In this document: in pieces, positions 25,961 through 39,197 of the stretch | Numbering within the stretch: the stretch's first letter is position 1 | Layout of the letters: every line of letters begins with the position of its first letter | DNA from: Sebastes aleutianus | Taxonomy: Eukaryota; Chordata; Actinopteri; Perciformes; Sebastidae | Assembly (NCBI GenBank): GCA_916700875.1 | Contig: CAKAKS010000032.1 | Span: 14,170,129 to 14,234,128 of the forward strand | Length of the DNA: 64,000 bases | Reading direction: 5' to 3' | Program-made: the position numbers and the translations under genes | Notes under the pieces: generated by a model | What the model saw: the letters and a program-made list of their open reading frames with translations, nothing else | The model's database searches: none | What the model was told of the DNA's origin: nothing

Positions 25961-28900
25961 GCATGTAACAAGCAGAGATTGACAGGTGTTGCTGGACATT
26001 TGTAGGAAAAAGGAGGAATAACTTTTTCGTAAGATATCATACAAACCGTTGTATGAGAATACGTTGCATAGTTTACTGCAGTACAGTTTTTCACGGTATT
26101 CATAGTTGAAAGTTATGATTTTTTTCATCTTTGGTTACAATTATTGAGCTGTTAGCTACTGTTCGACATATCAAGTATGACAATTTCAGCTGTAACGTCT
26201 CAAGGTTTTCACCTTCGTGCTTTGTGAAAAGTTTTGTTCAAAATAGGCATGTTTGGGTGTCGTTCTGACATTTCATGTCACCACTCTTCATTGCAGATTA
26301 AGCACACTGGTTTTGTGCTTCCCTCAGGTAGAATAAACACTTATTTCTCTGTCCGCTTGTTCGTTAACATGCGGTTTTCACCGTCAACATTTCTCTCTCC
26401 AACAGTGAGCTTGCAAACTGACGCTACTAATGGCTGAAAGATGACGAGTGAGGTGATACTGTGTTGCTCAGAAGTGGTCTGCCTATTGAGTATGTGCGTA
26501 ATAGGTTGTAATTGGTTGCCTTTTGGAACAACATTATTGTGTTAACTTGATATACCTACAACTTTTTGACCAAACATCAATGGGTTCCACTTAACATTTT
26601 CTTGACCTGTTTTATCATTGTCAGCTCTACTGTTCCTTTACGTTCTAACTATTTCCAACGGTCGGCCTGAAGCATATTCATATGCATTTAAAAACCTTAC
26701 ACATTTACACTGATGACATCAACACGACGAGTCAGCATAAACGTTTTACCCCCATATGGCTCGACCCTTAACTACAGTATGGCCTGTTAGATACAGTTGA
26801 TTTAAAGAAGCCCAAGTCCTCCACATCCACATAGATCTCTCCCCCCCCACCCCCCCGGCCCCCTCGTCTGTCTTGGCTCTCTGGCACACAAGGTCATCCC
26901 CTAGCCAGTCACGACACTCCAATTAAGGCGACTGATGGACGCAGCTAATTGGTAGGATTTATAACCTCCTTTTATTATGCTTTATGAGGAAGGCAAGTGG
27001 AGGGCATTACCATTTATAGGCCCCAGGCTCCATGCTGGATCACTGTCATCCACTACTGTCCAGCTTGACTACTGAATACCGCCGCAGCCCGAGCTGGGAC
27101 GTCTAAGTGTCCCCTCACCCGATTCCTAGTTTGGGAACAAAACAAAATGGCGTACAAACTCAAACGTGGAGGAAAAAGATGAAGACTGGAAACATAAGAA
27201 GATTGAAATAGAGGGTGAAAAGGGAGGACAGAGTTAAAGATAGGGTGAAGCATTGAGGGCGGCTCCACGGGGCAGGAAGGCAGGCGTTGGCAGGCAGGGC
27301 TCCCATAATGAGTGTGTGGTTATTGATTGTATTGTCAGGGTGGCTGACCAGGGTCCCGTGTGCTATGGGCCCCAGTCCATCTGTGGACAATGCAGTCAGT
27401 TACACCTCACTGCTCCGTCTAATAAAGAGCAGGCAGATTGATGTCACCAGTATGGTTGAACTCTACCTAACACTCACCAGCACCACTCAGCGCACACACA
27501 CACACACACACATGAAGGCACACGTGTACAGTGGGGCAGAAGTGAAGCAGTGAAATCATTTTTATTTCCTTTCCTTGCAGAGAAAAGATGATAGGAACTG
27601 TGGTTTACAGTTGATAATATGCTAATGGGCTGCAGATAGCAATTATTGTCATTATCAGTTAATGTGTCAATTATTTGACGATCAAATGATTGTTTATTCA
27701 AAGCGAAATCTAATTGTTTATATTTTGTAACAGGTTAGTTCATTTAACACGATATAAAACAGGCGTGAAAATCTGGAACGTAATGTTTTTTGGGTTTTTT
27801 TCTTGATAAATGACTTAAATGGTTATTAGATTATGTAAATTGTTGATTCATTTTCCTTTGTTTAACTAACCACTTAATAAACTAACAATTTCAGCACTAA
27901 TATAATACCAAAGGGCATTGGAAAAAAACATATTTTGTGCTTGCATGCTTTGGGCAAGCTACATGTATGCATCTCCACTCTCAAAGTAATATAAACAATA
28001 CTTTATTCCAATAAATATAAAGTGTTTTTTAAGATGAAAAAAAACATATCACAATCCAGATGTAGAGTATGCTCACACCCACATTCACACCCACACACAT
28101 ACACATAACACTTTACTTGCAGCCACATTGTAAACAAAAACAGGAACTCACACCACCTATCAGTTAAGTACATTGACCGCACGCTACTTTTTGACACCTG
28201 CTAATATATCAATGATACACATCAGTCATTTCACGTGACACTGGTTGGCATTCTCAGTGAACTGACTGACCTCTTATCAGGTCAGGACCCTCATATAAAT
28301 GATGAAACAACTGCAGCCTTCATGAAGGCTTTGTGTTCTGCTGGTTAAAGTTGCCTCCTTTAGGAGGAAGTCGGCGCCTCCACCTGAACATTTGGCTGCG
28401 CTCGAGCCCCGTAGCCTCCGTGGCAGCAGCACGAGCGATTACTCCTGCGCAGCCAGCCAAAACACAAAAATCAATAAACAATCTCAACGTTTCTGAGGGC
28501 CTTTCGTCTGACTTAATAAATGTCTCAATCCACTGTTATGACTTCATTTTGCTTTAACGTCTTCTTCATGTGCATCTTTTGCTGATCAATTAGAGAATGG
28601 AGTGCCCCTTCTGTCACGACACCTGCCCTCCCTCCGCTGTTGCTGCACACACACACACACACATACACATCCAATGCCCAGGCACAAGGTGAACTGCTAT
28701 TTTAATCCTTGATTTGAGATACCTTTTGAAAGCACTCCCTTAAATGGGTCATTGGAGACCATGTTATCCACTCCTTTCAGGTTATTCTACATCTCCTGTT
28801 TTTGTGTTCGGTTGTTTTATCTTGACTCAATTTGAGTTTTTCTCATCTGTGGATAAATACGTTTGCGTTCTTGCTCTGATAGAAATGCCATGGAGCAGTG

Positions 28901-31122
28901 TGGTGCTCGGGTGCAGCCGCGTAACGACACGTATATGTAGTCTAAGTGTGCAGGAGAGGCACCATTTCCAGGCTGTCAGCGGCGATGACGACCACAGCAT
29001 CTTTCTCTTCAGGCTGCTGCTGCTGTCACCGGCCCTAATCCTGGTGCTGCAGGGATGACAGGTGAGTGGTGCAGGAGCCCCTGGTCTGTGACTGGAAGCT
29101 CCGGGAGAATTTCACGTGCACCCCTCTCTTGTCTCCCATCGATTCTGCCACTTCCCATTATTGTCAATCAGCGCGGCACAGTCTCCACGGGAGGAGCTGT
29201 GCAGCAGGCGATTGCCAGGGCAGCGGAGTTCGGAGAGCAGCATGCTGCACGCCTGCCAGCCACTCCAGCAGCACGGGGCCACCGGGGGCCCCTCTCAAGA
29301 GGCTGCCTGGGCAGGATGCCACAACTAAAACTGAAACCTTTTGCGTTACAACACACAATGCACATGGCTGAGAAGCACGGAGGGGTGAAACCTCTGGAGC
29401 GGCTTTGTGTCGACAAAAGGAGCAGCTGAGGCCCTCGCTGCAAACATAGTTTCACAGGGCTGTCAGCGGGAAAGCAATGCTGCTCTCTCAGACGTGACCG
29501 CCTTGTTAGAAAAATGACATAATAACAATGACAGGAATAATGGAACAGAAGTGAAGGAGCGTTCTGTAGGTTAAGGAAGGTTTGGGAGGTGGCCGAGCAT
29601 CCAGTGTGGCCACGTCCCCTGGTGGCTCCTGACCCTGAGTGGGCCGCCGGCGTGGTGCCGTGCAGGCGTTCTGGTCAGGTAAGGCAACCATGCGGTGGCT
29701 ATAAGCCCTGGAGATTGATGGGAGTGGTGCCCTCCCTCCCTGCGCTGTAAAAGATTATCCGCTCACCCGCTGGAAACAAAGCTGTGATGGAAATTCGTCT
29801 CGCATCATCAGCAACAAAATATCTACACGGTGAAGCGGGAGTCTCTCATTTTTCATGGGCTATATATTAAATAAAAAAAGGCATTAAAGAAAAAGGGAAG
29901 GGGGTGGTCTGAGTGATAGCACTAGTTAGTATTTTTTTTTTTTAAATGGGCCACTTGAATCAGGGAGATTATACGGTTTTTATTGGCTGTCAGGAAACAC
30001 AACTTTCTGCGTACTTCACCCGCTGAAGCTCGTAACGCTCTGATTAGAATGCCAGCAGAAATGAAAAGGGATGGTGGTGGTGTAAAGACACGGGAGAAGC
30101 AGCAGGACATGCACAGATGCCCTGAAATCTGCTCTCCCTCAAATACACAAGAGGGCCAACACATGCACACCAATAAAGCACACAGAGTGAATGAACAGGC
30201 TGCACATAGACAGAATTTATACACCAAGTTTCACAGTCAGATCTGGTGTCAGAGACCGAGCCGTGCCTATTCTGAACCGGATACATGAGACACATCAAGC
30301 AGAGTGTTATCTCTCGCTAAGTGAATATTGCATTCAGCTGATATGTGATATTTGAATTTCCCATTAGGGGGGGAATGTGTGTCGGAGTGAAAAAGCTCAG
30401 TGATGCTTGCTCATTTCAGAGCAGGCAGTGAATGGAAACCTTGCTTCACAGTTGCAGTGTGTCATGGTGGTGATAAGGATGAAGTGATGGAGGGGGACTC
30501 CTGAGGGGGTGACTAGTAAGAAAACTGACTGCTGTTACTCACAGGGTCACCTACACAGCAGCTCACAAGTCAGTTTGAAGACTAACTATCATTTACTAGA
30601 AACTCAACCTGATCACTGTGATCGTCTCCAGCAGATTGAAATCGGTCATTATATCGACTTGAGACACTCCAGTCTATTCACGTCTGTCAATTTGTTCAAA
30701 CCCGGCTTTCAATTTCCCATCGTGGAGAGAGAGTAAGAGAGGGTAACGTCAAACTCCCAAACATGACAGAGCTGGCTCTTTCTGACGAGAGGAAGCCATT
30801 GATTTTTCCTCCATTTCACCATCAATCTGGTGGAGAAGAGGTGGCTGTGGGTGCTCAGACAGCTGATGATGTGATTTGTAACCGTGGACCACCGGTGAGC
30901 GGAGAGAATTGCTTTGACTCTCAACACGTGGCAAAGTGACTGCCACCGTTTTCAGCATTCAGCCGCAAGATTAACAGTGGGGGATCTACTGATGATCTCA
31001 ATCGGCCGAGGGAAAATTTTCTCTGTCAGCCACACTAACATTTGTATTCAACAGGACCACTGTCAAATCTGGTGGGGCTTGTGTCACTCCATTCACACAT
31101 CCATCCACAATCCAAATTATTC
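25961..31122. other. Long noncoding stretch, mostly unique
   Basis: No exon that I can defend. It has (CA)n tracts at 27495-27513 and 28649-28662 and poly-C near 26841-26862. A GC-rich block 28980-29700 contains exon-like splice signals on the plus strand, discussed under rejected items. Confidence 0.45.
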
Positions 31123-31450
31123 TAGGGCAGCAAGAAACAATGAGCTTCATTATCGGTTAATCTGTTGATTATTTTACTCGATAAATCATTTAGTCTAAAA
31201 AATTGTGAAAAAATGCCCATTACAGGTTCCCAGAGCTCAAGGTGATGTCTTCAAATTGCTCATTTTGTCTTACCTAAAAGTCGAAAACACAAAGATACTC
31301 AATTTACAATGATATAAAACAGAAAAGCAACAAATCCTTTCATTTTAAACGTTGAAAGCTGAGAATGTTTTGCACGTTAAAGGTAGGGTTGGTAAAGATC
31401 TTAGAAACATTTTTTGTTTTATTAGTTGAAATAATCGTTACATCCCAACA
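31123..31450. mobile_element. Diverged hAT-like element (ATTATCGGTTAATCTGTTGA type)
   Basis: Starts TAGGGCAGCAAGAAACAATG and contains ATCGGTTAATCTGTTGATTA and CTCGATAAATCATTTAGTCT. The same family occurs at 41741-42086 and, as a fragment, near 58296. Borders are approximate and no target-site duplication was recognised. Confidence 0.6.
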
Positions 31451-31554
31451 GCAATAAATAAATCAAATGCTCCGACAAAAAATAAAAAGGAAAAAAGGCA
31501 TCTGTGGCTATCGCAGGACTGTAATAAGCCAATCATTTCATTTGTATCTAATGA

Positions 31555-31890
31555 ATGTACTGTATGTCATAAAAATGTGATAAAAAGGTTATATAGTATG
31601 CCATTATAATGGCATAGTAAGGTATGCCATAAAAACTGTCACACTATAGTATGTAAAAAATGTCATAGTATAGTATGTCACAAAAAGTCATACAAAATAT
31701 GCCATAAAAATGGCATAAAAATTCATATTATATTATGTCATAAAAAAAGTCATAGTATGCCTTAAAAAGATTCATAGTATAGTATGCCACACAAAAATGT
31801 CATAGTATAGTATGCCATAAGAGTCATAGACTCATAAAAATAAAAATATCCTCAAAAAGACATGTTATAGTTGCTATAAGATATATCATA
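31555..31890. repeat. Minisatellite, CATAGTATAGTATGCCATAA variant
   Basis: Irregular tandem units with core CATAGTATAGTATG joined by CCATAAAAA or TCACAAAAA spacers. It is related to the main array starting at 33586 and to the end segment near 36400-36595, which uses the same CCATAAAA spacer. Confidence 0.9.
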
Positions 31891-33585
31891 GTACTAGTAG
31901 TAAACAAGTCATTCAATTTCTTCTAGAACAAGGAGTATTACTACCTCCCTATACTCCCTTTATCTAAAGCTAACAGATTCAAGATCTGAAGACTGTGCAA
32001 GTCCAATTTTGACTGACACTAATTCTACTTTGGCCTCATTACCCGATTCGAAAATGTACACAGCGATGCATTTGTGTTCAGCATTGTTTTTTCTTCTTCA
32101 TTCCGTTGCATCACTATCAGAGTATTATTTCTACAATATAGGGCCTATGCTAAAGGTATGGAGAGACACCGTTGACCTTGTTGACCTGATTGAAGCATGC
32201 TGTTTCTAAGGAAGCATGTTAATAGACTATTCTCTTTCTGAAATGTTCGACTGAAAGAGGTCACAGAGCATCTGTGTCAAACTGCTATTTTGTCAGCCAA
32301 GAGTGAACTATTTGGGGTACATTTTGGATCCGAATCTGTTCTCATGTCCAATTTATTGAAAGCTATTTTCTTGTCTTCACAATTATAAAATTTGCTGCAC
32401 ACAGGTGATACTGATTCTGTTTTTAAAGGTAATGCGCTAGCCAACTAGGCTACTAAACAAGCCACGCTTAACTCATCTCCTCAGTCCCTCCTCCATGTGT
32501 AAGCCCAGGTAGCACACGGTTCAGGAATGGGGCTAAGAATAAATAAACTTTGTACTCATGCCTCCAGTTAGTGATGTAAATATATCACTCAGCAGCTGAG
32601 CAAAATGTGGTGATAGATTGTAAGTTGCAGGTTCCTTATCGTTCCCAGAGCTCGATCAATCAATTTCAATCAATTATCAAGACAGGTAGAAAGAATGGAT
32701 GGCACAATTAAGGGAAAGCGAACTAAAACTAAGCAGACAGGTTTGATATAGCCAGATGTTTTGTCTTCAGTGCTATATTGTATCAGAGGTACACCTAACA
32801 GAATGCTAAATCCACGTGAAGTGTTATATCGATGTCCATGGGTGTCGCTGACACCTCAGACAGTTGCCCTGATATGGATGGAGAAATTCATTAATGACTA
32901 TTTGCTATCACTAACCACTAGAGTGACAAACTTTCACTCTTAGGCAAAATTTTCACTTATAGATTTTAGCTGGCCGGCCAGAGCCTGGAAAAGAGGCCAT
33001 CCATACATAAAGCCAAGAGATTTTCTGTTTGTTTTTTGTGTTGATATTGTTTTGTGTTTGTGTGTTTTTATTTCTTAGATGGAGAGGTCTATACCAAGTG
33101 CTGCTAACCACGAGCACCGCCCTAAAGGTTGAAGGTAAGCCAGAATGGGTCTATGCCACAAGGTGCCGGGGAGATCCACAGTATGGACTCCATTTCTAAC
33201 TGAACGTTAGCTATGGTTGCACACTGTTAGCCCTGTAAGCGGAGCTGAAAATATTGGCACCAGCGAGCGTGCATGACGTCACATTCGTTGGATTTTCCCG
33301 GAAAAAACGGACTGCATTCTTTACATTAAAAGCAGTCTACAGGCTGATAGAGGAAACCCAGGAAGATACAGAAGGTCTCATTTTTTAGGTTAGGTTACAA
33401 CCTGTTCACACATTGCCAATAAAAAATGATTAAAATGCATTTATAAGTGTAAAAACATACATAGTCCCTTTAAACATTGAGAGCATTTTGTGTTTTCCTC
33501 TTTTTTTTTATTTTTTTCAACATTCTAAACAATTACTTTTTTTTCCACATACTTGACAATTTTTTCGTCATCCTATTTATTGGAA
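31891..33585. other. Sequence between minisatellite blocks
   Basis: No gene recognised. About 33085-33480 looks like an old dispersed repeat (GTGCATGACGTCACATTCGT region). The rest is unique AT-rich sequence. Confidence 0.4.
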
Positions 33586-34213
33586 AGTGTCATAGTATAG
33601 CATGTTAAAAGATTTCATGGAAAAAAAAGTCATACTATAGCATGTCGAAACATTTCATGGAAAAAAAGTCGTAGAATAGTATGTAGAAAAATTTCATGAA
33701 AAAAGTCATAGTATAGTATTTCGAAAATTTTCGAAAAGAAGGTTCTATAGCCTGTCGAAAAATCTAATGAAAAAAGTCATAGTATAGTATATTGAAATAT
33801 TCAATGGAAAAAGGCATAGTATAGCATGTCGAAAAATTTCATGAAAAAGTCATACTATAGCATGTTGAAAAATTTTGTGAAAAAAAGGTCATAGTATGTT
33901 GAAAAATTTAATGGAAAAAAAGTCATAGTATGGTATATTGAAAATTTTCGAAAAGAAAGTTCAGTATAGTATGTCGAAAAGTAAAAAAAAAATTAAAAAA
34001 AAATCCTAGTATAGTTAGTCGAAAAAAGTCATAGTATGGCATGTTGGAAAAAAGGTCATAGCATTCTATCTCGAAAAAAAGTCCTAGTATAGTATGTAAA
34101 AAAAAATTGTAAAAAAAATTGGAGTATCTCAGAAAAAAAGGTAAGAAAAAAATCATTATATAGCATGTCGAAAAAAAAAGTCATAGTATAGTATGTCAAA
34201 AAAGTCATAGTGT

Positions 34214-34543
34214 AGCCAGACTGCTACCACCATGGGTTTCCGTCAGCACAAACACGGAAACGACAACTAGGCGAAATGTTCAACAGATTTTAATACGTGG
34301 CTGATCACACACTCTTTTAACAGATTCCAAACTTACAATGTGATGCTCCTCGGTTGCTCGGTTGCTCGGTTGCTCGGTCCCTCGGCGCACAAAGTCCAGC
34401 TGCTTCCACTTATAGCTCAACATGATTCTTTTCATGCTCTCAAGTCCACAGCACCGTCAGCCTATGTGGCCCCATCACAGTACTGTTCTTAAAGGGAGAG
34501 TTGATTAGACAGTGAGCACCAGCTTTGTTAATAAACTCTTTGT
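34214..34543 (-). mobile_element. Probable solo LTR-like insertion in the minisatellite
   Basis: About 330 bases of non-satellite sequence with sharp edges. On the minus strand it reads TGTGATGGGGCCACATAGG, then a 9-base triplicate ACCGAGCAA, then GGTGGTAGCA near the far end. This has the style of a retrotransposon LTR. No clean target-site duplication was found, so the class is tentative. Confidence 0.45.
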
Positions 34544-35621
34544 CAAAAAAAGTCATAGTATAGTATGTTGAAAAAAAGTCATAGTATAGCATGTGTTAAA
34601 AAAAGTCATAATATAGTATGATGAAATAAAGTCATAGCATGGCATGTTGAAAAAAAAGGAGGCATAGTAGGTCGATAAAAAAGGCAAAAAAGGGTAAAAA
34701 AAAGTCATAGTATAGTATATCTAAAATAAAGTCAGTATAGTATGTCGAAAAGTCATATTATAGTAGGTCGAAAAAAGTTATGGTATAGTATGTAGAAAAA
34801 AAAGCATAGTATAGTATGTCGAATAAATCTTCATAGTATAGGATGTCGAAAAAGTGTGAAAAAAGTCATAGTATATAGCATGTCGAAAAACAAGTCATAG
34901 TATATTATGTCAAAAAATGTCATAGTATAATATGTAAAAAAAAAGGTAAAAAAAGTCATAGTATAGCATGTTGAGAAGAGTCATAGTATAGCATATCTAA
35001 AAAAAAAAGTCATAGTATAGCATGTCGAAAAAAACTATTATACTATATTATGTCGATAAAAAAGACATAATATAGTAACTCGAAAAAAAGGTTAAAAAAA
35101 GACATATTGTAGTAGGTAAAAAAAAAGTTATGGTATAGTATGTCGAAAAAAGTCATAGTATAGCATGTCAAAAAAAAAGTCATGTATAATATGTCAAAAA
35201 AAGTCATAATATAGTAAATAAAGTCATAGCATAGCATGTTGAAAAAAAAGTCATAGTATAGAATATCAAAGAAAAGTCAGTATAGTATGTCGATAAAATA
35301 AAAAAAAGTCATAGTATAGTATGTTGACAAATTAAAAAAGTCATAGTTTAGTATGTTGAAAAAAAGTCTATAAAAAAGTCATAGTATAGTATGCTGAAAA
35401 AAGTCATAAAAAGTCATAAAGTATTTAAAAAAATTAAATAAAATAAATAATAAAAAAAGTCATGGTATAGTATGTTGAAAAAGTTAAAAAAAAAGTCATA
35501 GTATATAGTATGTTGAAAAAAGTAAAAAATTGTAGTAGGTCAAAAAAAAGTTATGGTATAGTATGTCGCAAAAGTGTGAAAAAAGTCATAGTATAGTATA
35601 TCGAAAAAAAGCATAGTAAAG

Positions 35622-35905
35622 TCCATCCATCCATCTTCAACCGCTTATCCGGGATCGGGTCGCGGGGGGCAACAGCTCCAGCAGGGGACCCCAAACTTCC
35701 CTTTCCCGGGCCACATTAACCAGCTCTGACTGGGGGATCCCGAGGCGTTCCCAGGCCAGACTGGAGATATAATCTCTCCACCTAGTCCTGGGTCTTCCCC
35801 GTGGTCTCCTCCCAGCTGGTAGTGCCTGGAACACCTCCCAAGGGAGGCGCCCAGGGGGCATCCTTAATAGATGCCCGAACCATCTCAACTGGCTCCTTTC
35901 GACGC
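35622..35905 (-). mobile_element. LINE 3' fragment (C-terminal end of a reverse-transcriptase ORF)
   Basis: On the minus strand an 83-codon ORF (35888-35637) starts MRWFGHLLRMPPGRLPWEVF and contains GRRPRGRPRTRWRDY and AREREVWGPLL, a well-known fish non-LTR ORF2 tail. It is followed by TGGATGGATGGAC at the 3' end, typical of short-repeat LINE tails. It is 5'-truncated and lies within satellite DNA. Confidence 0.85.
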
Positions 35906-36098
35906 AAAAAATATATTAGTAAAGTATGTTGTATAAAGGGTAAAAAAGTCATAGTATAAACATGTCGAGCAAAGTCATTGTATAGTTTGTTGAATAAAGG
36001 GTAAAAGTCATAGTATTTTATGTTGAAAAAAAGGCATAGTAGTATGTCGAAAAAAGTAATAGTGTAGTATGTAAAAAAAAAGGCATCCTTTATTATGT

Positions 36099-36245
36099 CA
36101 CCAGATATGGTGATATAATGTTTCTTTCTGTATTTGACATCTTCAATTGAAGTTATCTCTCAAAAATCACTGTGTCACATAAGGATTGAACTCACAACCT
36201 CCAGTATTCCAACCAGTTATCTACTAGCCTGAGCTATTTCATGTC
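36099..36245 (-). mobile_element. Degraded tRNA-derived SINE
   Basis: On the minus strand TAGCTCAGGCTAGTAGATAA resembles an A box. GGTTGTGAGTTCAATCC, about 30 bases on, contains a B-box-like GAGTTCAATCC. The block has clear non-satellite edges. It is more decayed than the SINE at 13687. Confidence 0.55.
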
Positions 36246-36595
36246 ATAGTATATCAGGTAAAAAAAAAAAAGAGTACAAAAAAGTCATAATATAGTATGT
36301 AAAAAAAAATTGTGGAAAAAATTCATAGCATAGTTTGTCGAAAAAAAGTCATAGTATGTTAAGTTAAATAAAGGTCATAGTACAGTATGTGGAAAAAGTC
36401 ACAGTATAGAATGCCATAAAAGAAAATTCATACTGTAGTATGGCATAAAAATATCACAGTAAAGTTTGTCTTAAAAATATCATTAAAAATGTCATAGTAT
36501 ATAGTATGCCATAAAAAATCATAGTATAGTATTTCATAAATAAATGTCATAGTATAGTATGCCATAAAAGAAGTCATATTATAGTATGTCATAAA

Positions 36596-38568
36596 AGCGG
36601 TGTTTCTTGTCTCTCTATACTGAAATACTACTAAATAAAAGAAGAATATGCACAGAAGTCAGTAAATATGTATAACCTTCTGCATAACCTTAGTCTCAAG
36701 CCAGATCTTGACATACACATTTCACACAATCATGATCGATCATTTATTGCACACAAATTTCAGTACGTGAAATAAATAGATACTGCAGTTTTTTCTATGA
36801 ATACTCGAATGATTATAACATCACAGATAACATGAAGGTATGACATTACATCATCTTAAAAAAAAAATCCCATTTATATAATTTTGAAAATACACAAATT
36901 ACATAAATCAAAACTACAACTTCTTATCCACAATAGTCCATAATCATTAAAAGCAGACTATCCACCTCATACTGACACTTATTTTGACATAACACCATCA
37001 TAGAAAACAGCGCTACTGCATAAACGCTGCACTGCAGGTTTGATTGAATGTTACCATTGTAATGTCTCTCTAACATCTAGTGACACCGTGCAGGCTTTCT
37101 AAGGGAGGAGTAATCCTCTTTAGATCATTTGCAAAGCAATTAGGCATGCCTCCACTGCTATTAAATATAAAGATAACAGCCTATGAGATAAGATGCTATT
37201 TGTACTACGTATCAAATGTGGATAGCTGCCTAAGAGCCCTGATATCAGGGAGATATATTTAAATCCTTGTAAATGAAATTAAAAAATACGACAGTAAAAA
37301 ATTAGAGAGATATCTACTCTACTATCTATCATGAAATTGAATTTAATGTCCTCAGACCTAAATCCTCAATTAATGGACCTATAATTATGCATCACATCAT
37401 AAATACTACACATTTTATACAGTGTATATCACTTTAAATGCATGGCTTCATGGATAATATCAAATCTGACATTCCACTGAACAAGGCAAATATATAAATA
37501 CGTTTTTAGCTGCCAAAAAAAACACGAGATAATGTGAAATATATTGATCATTGCTAGTGCGGCATCGCCACGCTGACAATCACAGGAAAACCCTGACCAC
37601 ACAAGGTTAGATTTCATTGTGAGATGGGTGCCCGGATCAAACCGGATCACTTTTGAAACCCAAAGTGAGTTGAACTACGGTGACACGCAACATGCATTTG
37701 TCAGCAGGAACCAGAGAGCCTCTTTTGCATGTGTTTCTATCATCACTACACAGCAAGAACAAACGCCACCGACAAGAAAGGAGCCACAAAAAAAAAAAAA
37801 AAAAAAAAAGTCCTCACTGACCTGTGACCCGGGGGACCAAAGGGCTGCCCTGCATGCATAGAGAGGAGGTTCAAACAGAGTTTATGACTGCATTATCTCT
37901 CCTCTTCCTCATCACCTCTCCACCCATCAGTGGACACTAGAAGCCACTACGCCGGAGCAGACAGACCAGGCATCACTCATTCACTCACCTCCTAGGTGCC
38001 TTTGTCAGGTGATTGCTGGCGGAAAAAGGAAAACAGATCAATACATCTCCCATGGGCCTGACAGGTAATCTTTACCTGGGATGAAATATGAGTGGTACCA
38101 GCCTGCTGGATTCCTTAACTGTAACAGGGCAATTGACTGGCTGCACGGAAGCCATTCCCCCACTTCCTGGCCATTGGAAATACATTTCGGGGCATACAGT
38201 CTGTCTGAGATGTCATTATGGTGACTGCTAATTACCAGAGAGGCCGGAGAGGTGTTTCCCCTCCTGCTACTAATGGAACTGTATCTGAACTGATGCGTCT
38301 TCCTTCCCCGTCAATGCATTGGCACCAAAACCCAGACTGACGGATAGGGCAACGGCGAGAAGCTCTCCTTAAAACACCACACAGTCGATACTTGTCAACG
38401 TGTCCAGGGGCATACGTCTTGAAGAAGCTGCCACTGTATTTATCAAAAGCTTCTTTTTTTTTCTAATTATGAATGTATTCAGTCTGGACCATGTATTCCT
38501 GGCGTGGGAAGAGCCCGCGGTGCTGCTGAACTCCCTGGTCAAGCAGCAGACCCAGCAGCACTAGCCAG

Positions 38569-38604
<36 letters not shown>

Positions 38605-39197
38605 GGGGGGCGCTCTGCCTCAACACTTTGACTGATTCCTGTGGCAGGATGTCTTGTGCGAGGCATCCATTTAGACGAGTGTGCACACACAGCATTTATA
38701 AATGTCATCCCTGGCCAACATGATCACATAAAGCCTTCTCAGACGGATTATTGCAGACGTATAACTCACGTTAATTGGCAAATCTCATTCTACTAAATGC
38801 GATTCTTCTCTTAAATAAGGCTTTAAAGTGTCTGAAAAGACATGCAGAACGTGGCTGGCGATAATGCCGTTCGTTTCACTACGTTGGAATCATTATAGAA
38901 AGTGCATACCTGGGCCTTTTGGTGCTGGGCAGATTTCAGAGAAGCCTTTTTAAAAAAAAACATGAAACTTTTGCAAACAACCAAATTCACTGCTGTTTCT
39001 CTTCACAACAACATTTCTCTTTGTTGAATACTCGATTCTGATTGGTCAAATACAGCGTTCTACGGTTTGTTATTTCTTTATAGCAGACCGCTGCTATGTA
39101 TAACAGACCGTTGCTATGGGCGCAGCTCTGATGTCGGACTCTGGCGGATGTTTTTTGTGTCAAATTATTGATTTAAGTAAGTAGCCGTGTAATAAGC
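36596..39197. other. Repeat-poor noncoding sequence
   Basis: No gene recognised. Holds a poly(A) run at 37788-37809 and (GT)n at 38570-38601. The remainder is unique. Confidence 0.5.
38570..38601. repeat. (GT)n microsatellite
   Basis: About 16 perfect GT units followed by a G run. Confidence 0.95.

Larger units (their letters stand above)
33586..36595. repeat. Large minisatellite array, ~25-bp unit GTCATAGTATAGTATGTCGA + A-run
   Basis: About 2.3 kb of degenerate tandem units, each roughly CATAGTATAGTATGTCG plus 4-9 A and often GT. Many carry single substitutions (TAGCATG, TTGAAAA). The array is interrupted at 34214-34543, 35622-35905 and 36099-36245 by other elements. From about 36400 the spacer changes to CCATAAAA. 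The core CATAGTATAGTATG is a near-palindrome with one mismatched pair. All ORFs inside are artefacts. Confidence 0.95.

Noticed and set aside
28988..29060. Exon-like plus-strand piece (TTTCTCTTCAG ... GACAG|GTGAGT)
   Set aside because: Splice signals are good, but the short leucine-rich frame reaches a stop at once and no partner exon was found.
33923..35237. Minus-strand ORFs rich in Phe, Tyr and Ile
   Set aside because: They are translations of the minisatellite.
33586..36595. CRISPR-like array
   Set aside because: Units are contiguous, degenerate and lack unique spacers; the host is a vertebrate.
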